From the NCBI GenBank assembly GCA_006739055.1, contig AP019702.1, forward strand, positions 1,488,501 to 1,552,500: a stretch of DNA of 64,000 nucleotides, read 5' to 3'. A program made the translations under genes and the position numbers. Positions within the stretch are counted from its first letter, which is position 1. The number at the start of each line of letters is the position of its first letter. Of the stretch, positions 9,225-17,016 are shown one piece after another. Under the pieces are notes generated by a model. It did no database searches. It was given only the letters and a program-made list of their open reading frames with translations, and had not been told where the DNA came from. The DNA comes from Allostella vacuolata (GTDB lineage: Bacteria; Pseudomonadota; Alphaproteobacteria; ATCC43930; Allostellaceae).

Positions 9225-9258
9225 CCGTCCACGCCGCAACCGGAAGCCCGCACATCCC

Positions 9259-10101
9259 ATGCTGATCGACAGGGTCTGCCGCCGCCTCGGCATCCCGCGC
9301 CCGCCACTGGTGCCGGTCGTCCGCCTCGACGGCGTCATCGGGCGGACCGGGCCCGGCCGTGGCAGCGGGTTGACGCTGGCCGGGCTCGCCCCGGTGCTCG
9401 ACCGTGCCTTCGCCATGCCGGGGGTGAAGGAGCTGGCGCTGGTCGTCAACTCGCCGGGCGGGTCGCCCGCGCAGTCCTCGCTGATCGCACGGCGCATCCG
9501 CGACCTGGCCGCCGCCAAGGACGTCCGCGTCACCGTCTTCGTCGAGGACGTGGCGGCGTCGGGCGGCTACTGGCTGGCGCTGGCGGGGGACGAGATCATC
9601 GTCGACCCGGCCAGCCTGGTCGGCTCGATCGGGGTGATCGCGGCCGGCTTCGGCTTTACCGACGCGATCCGCCGCCTGGGGGTGGAGCGCCGGGTGCACA
9701 CCGCCGGCCAGCAGAAGTCCCTGTGGGACCCGTTCCTGCCCGAGAAGCCGGAGGACGTGGCCCGCCTGACCGCGATCCAGGCCGACCTGCACCGGGTATT
9801 CCAGGACCAGGTGACGGCCCGCCGCGGCGACCGCCTGAAGGGCCCGCCCGAGCTGCTCTTCTCGGGCGAGGTGTGGGTGGGCGGCCGCGCCGTCGAGCTT
9901 GGCCTCGCCGACGGCATCGGCGAGATCCGCTCCACCATGCGCGCCCGCCACGGCCAGGATGTCCGCCTGCCGCTGGTCAATCCGCCCGCGCGGCGCCGCT
10001 TTCCGTTCCTGCCGCGCCTGTCCGCCGGCCCGGCCGACTGGGTGGGGGCAGCGGTCGACGCGGCCGAGGAGCGGGCGACGTGGGGGCGGCTGGGCCTGTG
10101 A
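9259..10101 (+). CDS. S49 family serine peptidase (signal peptide peptidase SppA/SohB-like)
   Basis: A 280-residue ClpP-fold peptidase of the short SppA class. The strand that positions the substrate is VVNSPGGSPAQSS (about residue 73). The catalytic Ser is in VAASGGYWLA (about 100) and the catalytic Lys is probably the one in TAGQQKSLWDPF (about 153). Unlike classical SppA there is no N-terminal membrane anchor, so it may be cytoplasmic. It likely degrades cleaved signal peptides or small membrane-associated peptides. It follows the methyltransferase by 34 bases. Confidence 0.88.
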   Translation: MLIDRVCRRLGIPRPPLVPVVRLDGVIGRTGPGRGSGLTLAGLAPVLDRAFAMPGVKELALVVNSPGGSPAQSSLIARRIRDLAAAKDVRVTVFVEDVAASGGYWLALAGDEIIVDPASLVGSIGVIAAGFGFTDAIRRLGVERRVHTAGQQKSLWDPFLPEKPEDVARLTAIQADLHRVFQDQVTARRGDRLKGPPELLFSGEVWVGGRAVELGLADGIGEIRSTMRARHGQDVRLPLVNPPARRRFPFLPRLSAGPADWVGAAVDAAEERATWGRLGL

Positions 10102-10166
10102 CGCCGGAGAGCGGCGAGGCGGCAGCCGCCTTGACCCCTGCCGGCCGCACCCCCTAGAACCGGACG

Positions 10167-10442
10167 ATGTTCGGTCTCAGCCTGTCCAAGCTGATCACGC
10201 TCATCGGCATCATCATCGCCGTGTGGACGCTGTTCCGCTGGTTCTCCCGCGTTTCCGCCGCACGCGACGCCGCGCCCGGCCGGGTCGACGCCAACCCGGG
10301 CCGCCGGCCGGAGCGGGCGCGGCGGCGGGAGCCGGACCCGGTGCCGGTCGAGGACCTGGTCGCCTGCGCCGGCTGCGGCGCCTATGTGGCGGCGCGCGGC
10401 GCCAAGGGCTGCGGCCGGCCGAACTGCCCCTACCCGGGGTAG
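10167..10442 (+). CDS. Small membrane-anchored zinc-ribbon protein (PP0621-like)
   Basis: A 91-residue protein with one N-terminal transmembrane helix (about residues 6-25), a basic and proline-rich linker, and a C-terminal cysteine cluster CAGCGAYV...CGRPNC. This layout matches PP0621-family proteins, in which the four cysteines probably bind zinc; no function is established. It ends 13 bases inside the 3' end of the convergent Fic gene. It may be the last gene of the DUF2007-methyltransferase-S49 run. Confidence 0.75.
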   Translation: MFGLSLSKLITLIGIIIAVWTLFRWFSRVSAARDAAPGRVDANPGRRPERARRREPDPVPVEDLVACAGCGAYVAARGAKGCGRPNCPYPG

Positions 10443-12001
10443 GGGCCGGGCGCTCCAGCGCGCCCCATGACCTCGGCATAGACGGCCTCGATCGTCGCCA
10501 CCTCTTCGTCGGCCAGCCGCGCGAACTCGCGCGTCCGTGCCCGCTGCGAGAGGCGGCCGCCGTTCTGGCTCAGGAAGCCCATCATCAGGTCGAACAGCGC
10601 GTCGGGCATCTCGACCAGGTCGGTGATGCGCCGCCTGGCCTGGTCGTAGCGCCGCAGGTGGTCGATCTCCTGTGGCAGGCTGCGGCGGATGGTCTCCACC
10701 ACGCACTCGGCCAGGAACTCCGCCTGGGCCGTCGCGTCGAAGAAGCGGAACAGGTCGCGGGTGTCGTTGCGCACACGGACGTTCCACTGCGGCGTCGTCT
10801 CCCAGTCGGTCAGCGCCAGCCGAGGTCTGGAGAAGTGCTCCAGCACCGCGCGGTAGTCCGCGACGCGTTCGAGGAAGACGGCCGAGACCGGGAAGACGAT
10901 TCCGGGCGGATTGAAGCCGTGCCGGCCGAGGACGTGATGCACCAGCCAGCGGTGGACGCGTCCGTTGCCATCCTCGAACGGGTGGATGAAGACGAAGCCG
11001 AAGGCGACGGCCGCGGCACCGACGACCGGATCGAGCGGGCGGTCGCCCTGCGTGCTGCGCTCGGCATAGGCGATGACGCCACGGATGAGGGACGGCAGGT
11101 CCTCGGCGCGCGCGCTGACATGGTCCGGCAACGGCGCGTTGGTCTCGCGGTCGCGGGGGCCGACGAAGCCGCCCTCGCGTCGCCAGCCGAGATGGGTGAA
11201 GCGGGCGCGGCCGATCACGATGCGTTGCAGGCGCTGCAGCTCCGCCTCGTCCAGCGGTCGCCGCCCAGCTTCGCCGATCGCCCGGCCCCAGCGCTGCAGG
11301 CGGTCCTCCCCCGGCCGCTCGCCCTCGATGACGTAGGACGCCCGGGAATCCTCCAGCAGCAGGAAGGCGGCCGCCCGCGCCACGAGGTCGGGCGCGGCGC
11401 GCTGCACGACGGCTCGCGCCTCGGCGGCCAGGTCGGGCGACAGCAACGTCGCAAGCCGTTCGGTGCACCGCACCAGCGGGCAGAACTCCGGCGTGCCCGG
11501 CAGGTTGTCGCGCACGCGGTGGCGCGAAACGGTCGATCCGCCGATGGCAAACTGCCGGTCGGGGTCGAGCACGCCGACATAGGGCCCGCGCGTCGCGTCG
11601 GGCAAGTCGAGCCGCCGCCCGGTCAGCCACTCGTAGAGGAACCAGGCGCGCCGGGCATGCTGCCCGGTCGGCTCGTCGCGGACCCAGCGTTCGACCATGG
11701 CCGGCGGCAGGGTCCGGAACAGGGCCGCCAGCACCGCGAGATCCACCCCTTCGTGCCGCAGCGCGAAGGCCAGATGGTCGAGGTCGCCGTCGCCCGGCCA
11801 GTAGCGTGGGGTCAGGACGCGCCAGCGGCCGTCCTGGCGATAGGTGTGACGGTCGCCGACCGCGACGAGTTCGTCCGGCGCCGGTGCCCGGAGGCCGTGG
11901 GCCAGGATGAGGGCTGCATATCCCGCCGGCCGGGCGCCGGGGGGAGGGGCCTCCATCCCGGCCACGGTCGGATCGTCGTGGTGCCCGCCCATGCCGGACA
12001 T
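10430..12001 (-). CDS. Fic family protein (AMPylase-type), class II
   Basis: A 523-residue Fic protein. The catalytic motif HPFEDGNGRVHR is complete (about residues 338-349), including the His needed for nucleotidyl transfer. An inhibitory-helix motif of the (S/T)xxxE(G/N) form is visible upstream as SYVIEG near residue 221, which makes this a class II Fic with its inhibitor in the same chain. Such proteins usually AMPylate a host-cell protein or themselves; the target is unknown. The first 130 residues are not recognised. The start codon lies inside the first of three operator-like repeats, so strong autoregulation is likely. It is 79 bases downstream of the dihydroorotase-like gene. Confidence 0.9.
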   Translation of the reverse strand: MSGMGGHHDDPTVAGMEAPPPGARPAGYAALILAHGLRAPAPDELVAVGDRHTYRQDGRWRVLTPRYWPGDGDLDHLAFALRHEGVDLAVLAALFRTLPPAMVERWVRDEPTGQHARRAWFLYEWLTGRRLDLPDATRGPYVGVLDPDRQFAIGGSTVSRHRVRDNLPGTPEFCPLVRCTERLATLLSPDLAAEARAVVQRAAPDLVARAAAFLLLEDSRASYVIEGERPGEDRLQRWGRAIGEAGRRPLDEAELQRLQRIVIGRARFTHLGWRREGGFVGPRDRETNAPLPDHVSARAEDLPSLIRGVIAYAERSTQGDRPLDPVVGAAAVAFGFVFIHPFEDGNGRVHRWLVHHVLGRHGFNPPGIVFPVSAVFLERVADYRAVLEHFSRPRLALTDWETTPQWNVRVRNDTRDLFRFFDATAQAEFLAECVVETIRRSLPQEIDHLRRYDQARRRITDLVEMPDALFDLMMGFLSQNGGRLSQRARTREFARLADEEVATIEAVYAEVMGRAGAPGPYPG

Positions 12002-12067
12002 CTGAAAAACGTTACCTCGTTCTGATTTTCGCTATCCTATGCCCGGAGTTTCTGAAAATCGATAACC
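12001..12067 (-). promoter_or_regulatory. Three operator-like repeats at the Fic gene start
   Basis: Read on the plus strand, three related sequences start at 12001 (TCTGAAAAACGTTACC), 12021 (TCTGATTTTCGCTATCC) and 12051 (TCTGAAAATCGATAACC). They share TCTGA, four A/T bases, CG and TA. Their starts are 20 and 30 bases apart, near whole turns of the helix, so a regulator could bind them on one face. The first copy covers the Fic start codon. No HTH gene is adjacent; the Fic protein or a distant regulator may bind here. Confidence 0.6.
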
Positions 12068-12080
12068 GGATCGGTTTCGC

Positions 12081-13442
12081 CTACGCCGGCAGGCAGTCCG
12101 CGAAGCGCACCGGCTGTCCCACCGGGGTGCCCAGCAGGGTGTCGTCGCGCATCACCGTGTGGCCGCGGACGATGGTGGCGATCGGCCAGCCGGTGACGGT
12201 CATGCCGTCGAAGGGCGTCCAGCCGCACTTGCTGGCGATCCAGGAATTCTCGATGCGGCGCCGGGCCTTCAGGTCGACGATGGTGAAGTCGGCGTCGTAG
12301 CCGAGCGCGATGCGGCCCTTGCCGGCGATGTCGTAGATGCGCTGCGGGCCGGAGCACATGAGGTCGACGAAGCGCGCGAGCGTCAGGCGGCCGGCGGCGA
12401 TGTGGTCCAGCATCAGCGGCACCAGGGTCTGCACGCCGGGCATGCCGGACGGGCTCTCGGGATAGGGCTTGTCCTTCTCGGCCCTGGTGTGCGGCGCGTG
12501 GTCCGACCCCAGCACGTCGACCACCCCGTCGGCGATCGCCCGCCACAGGCCCTCGCGGTGCCGCTCGCTGCGGATCGGCGGGTTCATCTGGGCATAGGTG
12601 CCGAGCCGCTCGTAGCATTCGGGCGCGGCCAGCGTCAGGTGCTGCGGCGTCGTCTCGACGGTGATCAGGTCCTTGTGCCGGGCCAGGAACGCCATCTCCT
12701 CGGCGGTGGTGATGTGCAGCACGTGGACCTTGCGCCGCGCCTTGCGGGCGAGGCCGACCAGGCGCTTCGTGGCCAGCAGGGCGGTCTCGGCGTCGCGCCA
12801 TTCCGGGTGCATGGTGACCGGCGCCCCGCCGTCGACCAGGTGCCGGCGTTCCTTCAGCCGCGCCTCGTCCTCGGCATGGACGGCCATGCGGCGCACGCCG
12901 TTGGCGAGGATGGTGGCCAGCGTCGCATCGTCCTCGACCAGCAGGTCGCCGGTCGAGCTGCCCATGAACACCTTGACCCCGCAGCAGCCCGGCACCCGCT
13001 CCAGCTGGCGCAGCCGGTCGGCGTTGGCGGCGCTGCCGCCCATGAAGAAGGCATGGTCGACATGGGCGCGGCCGGCGGCGCGGCGTAGCTTCTCCTCCAG
13101 GTCGGCCTCGGTCAGGGTCAGCGGCTTGGTGTTCGGCATCTCGAAGATCGCCGTCACCCCGCCCAGCGCCGCGGCGGCCGTGCCGGTCGCCAGGTCCTCC
13201 TTGTGCTCCGCGCCCGGCTCGCGGAAATGCACCTGGGTGTCGATCACCCCGGGCAGGACGGTCAGCCCGTCGGCCGCCATGCGCTCGGCCGCCGACGCGC
13301 CGGCGAGCGCGCCGATCGCGGCGATGCGCCCGCCGCGGACGCCGACATCGGTCTCCAGCAGCCCCATCGGGGTGAACACCTGGCCGCCGGTGATGACGAG
13401 ATCGAACGGTTGCGACATGGCTTGCGACATGGCTTGAGACAT
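12081..13442 (-). CDS. Dihydroorotase-like amidohydrolase with a changed metal-binding site
   Basis: A 453-residue protein of the class I dihydroorotase/allantoinase family. Visible sites are the carboxy-Lys region GVKVFMGSSTGD, HAEDEARL, VHVLHITTAEE and the catalytic Asp in VLGSDHAPHT. The N-terminal metal motif, normally HxHxRE, reads DTQVHFREPG, so the first His is Gln (Q70). Similar Gln-bearing homologues occur in other alphaproteobacteria as I recall, so this may be a subfamily rather than a mutation. It may not make dihydroorotate. The N-terminus is three repeats of MSQA, so any of three ATGs (13442, 13430, 13418) could be used. It begins 21 bases after asnB on the same strand. Confidence 0.85.
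   Translation of the reverse strand: MSQAMSQAMSQPFDLVITGGQVFTPMGLLETDVGVRGGRIAAIGALAGASAAERMAADGLTVLPGVIDTQVHFREPGAEHKEDLATGTAAAALGGVTAIFEMPNTKPLTLTEADLEEKLRRAAGRAHVDHAFFMGGSAANADRLRQLERVPGCCGVKVFMGSSTGDLLVEDDATLATILANGVRRMAVHAEDEARLKERRHLVDGGAPVTMHPEWRDAETALLATKRLVGLARKARRKVHVLHITTAEEMAFLARHKDLITVETTPQHLTLAAPECYERLGTYAQMNPPIRSERHREGLWRAIADGVVDVLGSDHAPHTRAEKDKPYPESPSGMPGVQTLVPLMLDHIAAGRLTLARFVDLMCSGPQRIYDIAGKGRIALGYDADFTIVDLKARRRIENSWIASKCGWTPFDGMTVTGWPIATIVRGHTVMRDDTLLGTPVGQPVRFADCLPA
13407..13442 (-). repeat. Three tandem 12-bp units at the dihydroorotase-like start
   Basis: On the minus strand the gene opens with ATGTCTCAAGCC, ATGTCGCAAGCC and ATGTCGCAACCG. Each unit carries an in-frame ATG and encodes Met-Ser-Gln-Ala/Pro. 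GGGAGG lies about 6 bases before the first ATG. Gain or loss of a unit keeps the frame and moves the distance between the ribosome binding site and the remaining starts. Confidence 0.8.
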
Positions 13443-13463
13443 GGGGGGCCTCCCGTATGTGTG

Positions 13464-15221
13464 TCAGGCCGCGAGCGCGGCGAAGGTATCGTCCACCACC
13501 GGCCGGCCGAGAATATGGCGGCCGAACCACAGGGCATAGAACAGCAGCGTCCAGGCGGCGAAGCCCTCATGCTTGCCCTGGGCGCGGAAGAGCCGGGTGA
13601 CGGCATCGGCATCGGCGATCGGCGCGATCGCCGGATGGGCCGCCACCAGCGGGCCCAGGGCCGCACCCCGGCCATGGATCCATTCCGCCACCGGCACCGT
13701 GAAGCCGCGCTTGGGGGCGAACGGCTCGGCCGCCGGCTGGGCGTCGGCGAGCCAGCGCCGTAGCAGGTACTTGCCGCGCCCGTCGCGCAGCTTCAGCGCG
13801 TCCGGCAGGCGGAAGGCGAAGGCGGCCAGCACCGGGTCGACGAAGGGCGTGCGCCCCTCGACGCCATGGGCCATCAGGCAGCGGTCGAGCTTGGTCAGCA
13901 GGTCGTTCGGCAGCCAGTCGGCGCAGTCGGCCGCCTGGGCCGCCTGCAGCCGGGTCCGGCCGCCGCCGCGGGCCGCCATCTCGGCCGTGGCGATGCCATC
14001 GCGCCAGCCGCTGATGTCGGCCTTGAGGCCGCCGATGCGGTCGAAGATGCCGTGCGCGTGGGGCAGGCGGCCGCCCAGCCACCAGGGCTTCACCGCGCTG
14101 CGATAGCGGCCGTAGCCGGCGAACAGCTCGTCGCCGCCCTCGCCCGACAGCACCACCTTCAGCTCCTGGCCCGCGACCTGGGCCAGCTTGTAGGTCGGCA
14201 GCGTGGCATAGTCGGCCGCGGGGTCGTCCATGGCCGCCGCGACGGCGGGCAGCAGGCTCCAGAAATCCGCCTCGGAGAACTCCACCTCGACATGCTCGGC
14301 GCCGACGGCGCGCGCCAGGCGGCGGGCGGCGGCGCGCTCGTCGGCGACGCCGGTGCCGGAAAAGCCGGCGGTGAAGGCGCGCACCGGCCGCTCCGCCAGC
14401 CGCGCCATCATCGTCAGCACTGCGGCGGAATCGATGCCGCCCGACAGGAACAGGCCATAGGGCACGTCGGCCCGCTGGTGCAGGCGCACGCTGTCCTCGA
14501 GCGCCGCGTCGAGCGCGCGGAGTGCGGCGGCCTCGTCGGTCGGCACCGGGGGGCCGGCCGGCAGGGCCTGTTCCTGGTGGCGCTCGACGATGCGGCCGCC
14601 GGCGATCGCCAGGGTCTCGCCCGGGCGCAGCCGCTGGATGCCGCGGAAGATGGTCCCGGTGCCGGTCGAGAACTGCAGCTGCAGCAGCTCGGCCCGCACC
14701 CCGGAATCGACCTCCGGCACGACCAGCCCGGCCGCGACCAGGACATGGGGCTCGGACGCGAAGGCGAAGCCCTGCGCGGTCTCGGCATAGTAGAGCGGCT
14801 TGATGCCGAACGGGTCGCGCGCCAGCACCAGGCGGCGCGCCTGCGGGTCGTGGATGGCGATCGCGTACATGCCGCGCAGGTGGCGGGCGAAGGCCAGGCC
14901 GTGGCGGCGATAGAGGTGCAGCGGCGGCTCGCAGTCCGAGCCGGTGGAGAAGCGCGTCCCGGCCATCGCCTGGCGCAGCTCCAGGTAGTTGTAGATCTCG
15001 CCGTTGGCGACCAGCGCGCCGCCGCCCGGCTCGTAGATCGGCTGGTCGCCGGTCGCCAGGTCGATGATGGCGAGCCGGGTCTGCACCATGCCGAGGTCGC
15101 CCGCGACATGGCGCCCGTCGCCGTCCGGCCCGCGATGGGCGAGTGCCGCCAGGAACGCCGACAGCACGGTTTCCGCCGGCGGGCTGCCGTCCAGGGTCAT
15201 CAGCCCGGCGATGCCGCACAT
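13464..15221 (-). CDS. asnB: Asparagine synthase (glutamine-hydrolysing), envelope-cluster type
   Basis: A 585-residue two-domain amidotransferase. The N-terminal Ntn glutaminase starts MCGIAGLM with the catalytic Cys2, followed by HRGPDGDG and NGEIYNYLEL. The C-terminal synthetase domain carries the ATP-pyrophosphatase motif LSGGIDSAAV (about residue 256) and GEGGDELFAGYGRYR. In glycan clusters such proteins often amidate a sugar or uronic acid instead of making free asparagine. The start is set by Cys2; its ATG shares one base with the stop of the upstream glycosyltransferase (TGATG). It is the last of four coupled genes and is followed by the dihydroorotase-like gene. Confidence 0.93.
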   Translation of the reverse strand: MCGIAGLMTLDGSPPAETVLSAFLAALAHRGPDGDGRHVAGDLGMVQTRLAIIDLATGDQPIYEPGGGALVANGEIYNYLELRQAMAGTRFSTGSDCEPPLHLYRRHGLAFARHLRGMYAIAIHDPQARRLVLARDPFGIKPLYYAETAQGFAFASEPHVLVAAGLVVPEVDSGVRAELLQLQFSTGTGTIFRGIQRLRPGETLAIAGGRIVERHQEQALPAGPPVPTDEAAALRALDAALEDSVRLHQRADVPYGLFLSGGIDSAAVLTMMARLAERPVRAFTAGFSGTGVADERAAARRLARAVGAEHVEVEFSEADFWSLLPAVAAAMDDPAADYATLPTYKLAQVAGQELKVVLSGEGGDELFAGYGRYRSAVKPWWLGGRLPHAHGIFDRIGGLKADISGWRDGIATAEMAARGGGRTRLQAAQAADCADWLPNDLLTKLDRCLMAHGVEGRTPFVDPVLAAFAFRLPDALKLRDGRGKYLLRRWLADAQPAAEPFAPKRGFTVPVAEWIHGRGAALGPLVAAHPAIAPIADADAVTRLFRAQGKHEGFAAWTLLFYALWFGRHILGRPVVDDTFAALAA

Positions 15222-16252
15222 CAGGCGGCGATCCGGCGGAAGAAGTCGAGATACTGGCCGACCACCGCGGCCTCGGAGAATTCCCGGTCGTGGGCCGCGC
15301 GCCCGGCTTCCGCCAGCCGTCCGGCGAGCGCCGGGTCCTCCAGCACCCGGGCCAGCGCGCCGGCCAGGGCAGGGGCGTCGTCGACCGGCACCAGCAGGCC
15401 GGTGACTCCGTCCTCGACCAGGGCCGCCGGCCCGGCCGCCCGGGCGGCCACCACGGGGACCCCACGGGCCCAGGCCTCGATCACCACGTTGCCGAGCGGC
15501 TCGTGCCGGGACGGGCAGACGAACAGGTCGGCCGCGGCGTAGAGCCGGGGGACGTCGTCGCGCCAGCCGAGGAAGCGGACGCGGGCGGCGATCCCCAGTC
15601 GCTCCGCCCGCTGCGTCAGCGCCGCGCGCTCCGGGCCCTCGCCGGCCAGCCACAGCACCGCGCCCGGCACCAGGGGCAGGGCGTCGAGCAGCACGTCGAA
15701 GGCCTTGTTGCGGTGCAGGCGCCCGGCCGCCAGCAGGACGGTGGCGTCGGCCGGCGTGTCCAGCGTGGCGCGGTCGATGGCGGCGGCCGGCCGGTCGTCG
15801 ACGAAGTTCGGCAGGTAGTGGGCCCGCTCCGCCGGCCAGCCCGACCGCACGATATGGGCGACGATGTCGCGCGTGTTGCCGACCAGGTGATGGCAGCGGC
15901 GATAATACTTGAGGTCGTAGTAGCCGCCCATGCGGGCGGCATGGACGAACGGCCCGGGCGGCATCGCCCGGGTGGCACGGTTCATCCAGGTCAGCACTAC
16001 CGCCGGCCGCCATTCGGCGACCAGCCGGCGCAGGGCGGGGCGGGTCGAGAAGTCGAACCAGGTGCCGAACGGCAGTTCCACCGGCTCCACCCCCTCGGCG
16101 CGCAGCGCTGCCGCCCGGGCGGGGTTGCGGCGGATGGCGACCCGCTGGGCGACGCCGGCGCGCGCCAGCCCGCCCGCCAGGCGGACGAAGAAATTTTCCG
16201 CCCCGCCCTGGGCGGCGCCGGCCATGGCCTGGAGAATGCGCGGTCCCGTCAC
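15221..16252 (-). CDS. Glycosyltransferase family 4
   Basis: A 343-residue GT-B retaining glycosyltransferase. The N-terminal glycine loop AGAAQGGAENFFVRL and the C-terminal donor site PSRHEPLGNVVIEAW with its E-x7-E pattern (about residue 265) define family GT4. It probably adds a sugar to lipopolysaccharide core or a capsule-like glycan; donor and acceptor are unknown. It starts at a GTG that overlaps the stop of the GT2 gene (GTGA), and its own stop overlaps asnB. The arrangement means that all four proteins are made from one message. Confidence 0.92.
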   Translation of the reverse strand: MTGPRILQAMAGAAQGGAENFFVRLAGGLARAGVAQRVAIRRNPARAAALRAEGVEPVELPFGTWFDFSTRPALRRLVAEWRPAVVLTWMNRATRAMPPGPFVHAARMGGYYDLKYYRRCHHLVGNTRDIVAHIVRSGWPAERAHYLPNFVDDRPAAAIDRATLDTPADATVLLAAGRLHRNKAFDVLLDALPLVPGAVLWLAGEGPERAALTQRAERLGIAARVRFLGWRDDVPRLYAAADLFVCPSRHEPLGNVVIEAWARGVPVVAARAAGPAALVEDGVTGLLVPVDDAPALAGALARVLEDPALAGRLAEAGRAAHDREFSEAAVVGQYLDFFRRIAA

Positions 16253-17016
16253 TCGTCCTCCAGGGTGGCCTTCAGGTACGACAGCAGCGGATAGAGCGCC
16301 GCGCAGATCGCGATCGCCAGCCCGTACCCGCCCTCGCGCCAGCCGCGGCGGCCGACATAGCAGTGCCAGAAGCGGGTGAAGACGCGGCGGACGTTGCTGC
16401 GCAGGGTGCCGGGGTCGGCCTTCTCGCGCAGGTCGGCGGCGCGCAGCGTGGTGTAGCGGTCGAGCCGCTGCAGCATGTCGGACAGGTTGCGGTCGACCAG
16501 GTGCTCGATCGGGTTCTCCAGCCGGGGCCCCTTGTGGGCGTCCAGCGTCAGGCGCGGGTGCACCCGCTCCGGCCCCCAGACCTTGGCCCCCTTGCGGAAC
16601 AGGCCCGGATAGGCCGGCTTGCCGAACGAGCCGCCCCAGCCGTGGCGGATCAGCCTGCCGCCGACGAAGTTGTCGACCGGGATCTCGTGCCAGGCGAAGG
16701 GCGAGATGGCGGTCAGGTAGCGCAGCTCGGCCGCCAGCTCCTCGGTGACCCGCTCGTCGGCGTCAACTTCCAGGATCCAGGGCCCGGTGCAGGCCTCGAT
16801 GCCGGCGTTGCGCCGGGCGCCCTCGCGCTCCCACGCCCCTTCCAGGATGTAGGCGCCGAAGTGCCGGGCGATCCGCGCCGACTGGTCGGTGGTGCGGTCG
16901 AGTACGACCACGATCTCGTCGGCGAAGACGAGGCGCGCCAGGCAGTCGGCCAGCTGCCCCCCCTCGTTGCGGGCGACGACGAGTGCGGTGATCCGGGGGG
17001 CGGGGACTGCGGTCAT
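16249..17016 (-). CDS. Glycosyltransferase family 2 (WaaE/KdtX-like)
   Basis: A 255-residue GT-A glycosyltransferase. It begins ITALVVARNEGGQLADCLARL, has the nucleotide-sugar DxD-type site EVDADERV (about residue 90) and ends with a hydrophobic segment (GLAIAICAALYPLLSYL) that should dock to the inner membrane. It resembles the WaaE/KdtX group, which adds glucose to the lipopolysaccharide inner core; the exact linkage is inferred. The ATG overlaps the stop of the GT9 gene by four bases (ATGA). Confidence 0.9.
   Translation of the reverse strand: MTAVPAPRITALVVARNEGGQLADCLARLVFADEIVVVLDRTTDQSARIARHFGAYILEGAWEREGARRNAGIEACTGPWILEVDADERVTEELAAELRYLTAISPFAWHEIPVDNFVGGRLIRHGWGGSFGKPAYPGLFRKGAKVWGPERVHPRLTLDAHKGPRLENPIEHLVDRNLSDMLQRLDRYTTLRAADLREKADPGTLRSNVRRVFTRFWHCYVGRRGWREGGYGLAIAICAALYPLLSYLKATLEDE

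Noticed and set aside
10430-12001. The Fic gene as part of a phage or plasmid insertion
   Set aside because: No integrase, attachment repeat, tRNA junction or change in base composition was seen around it.
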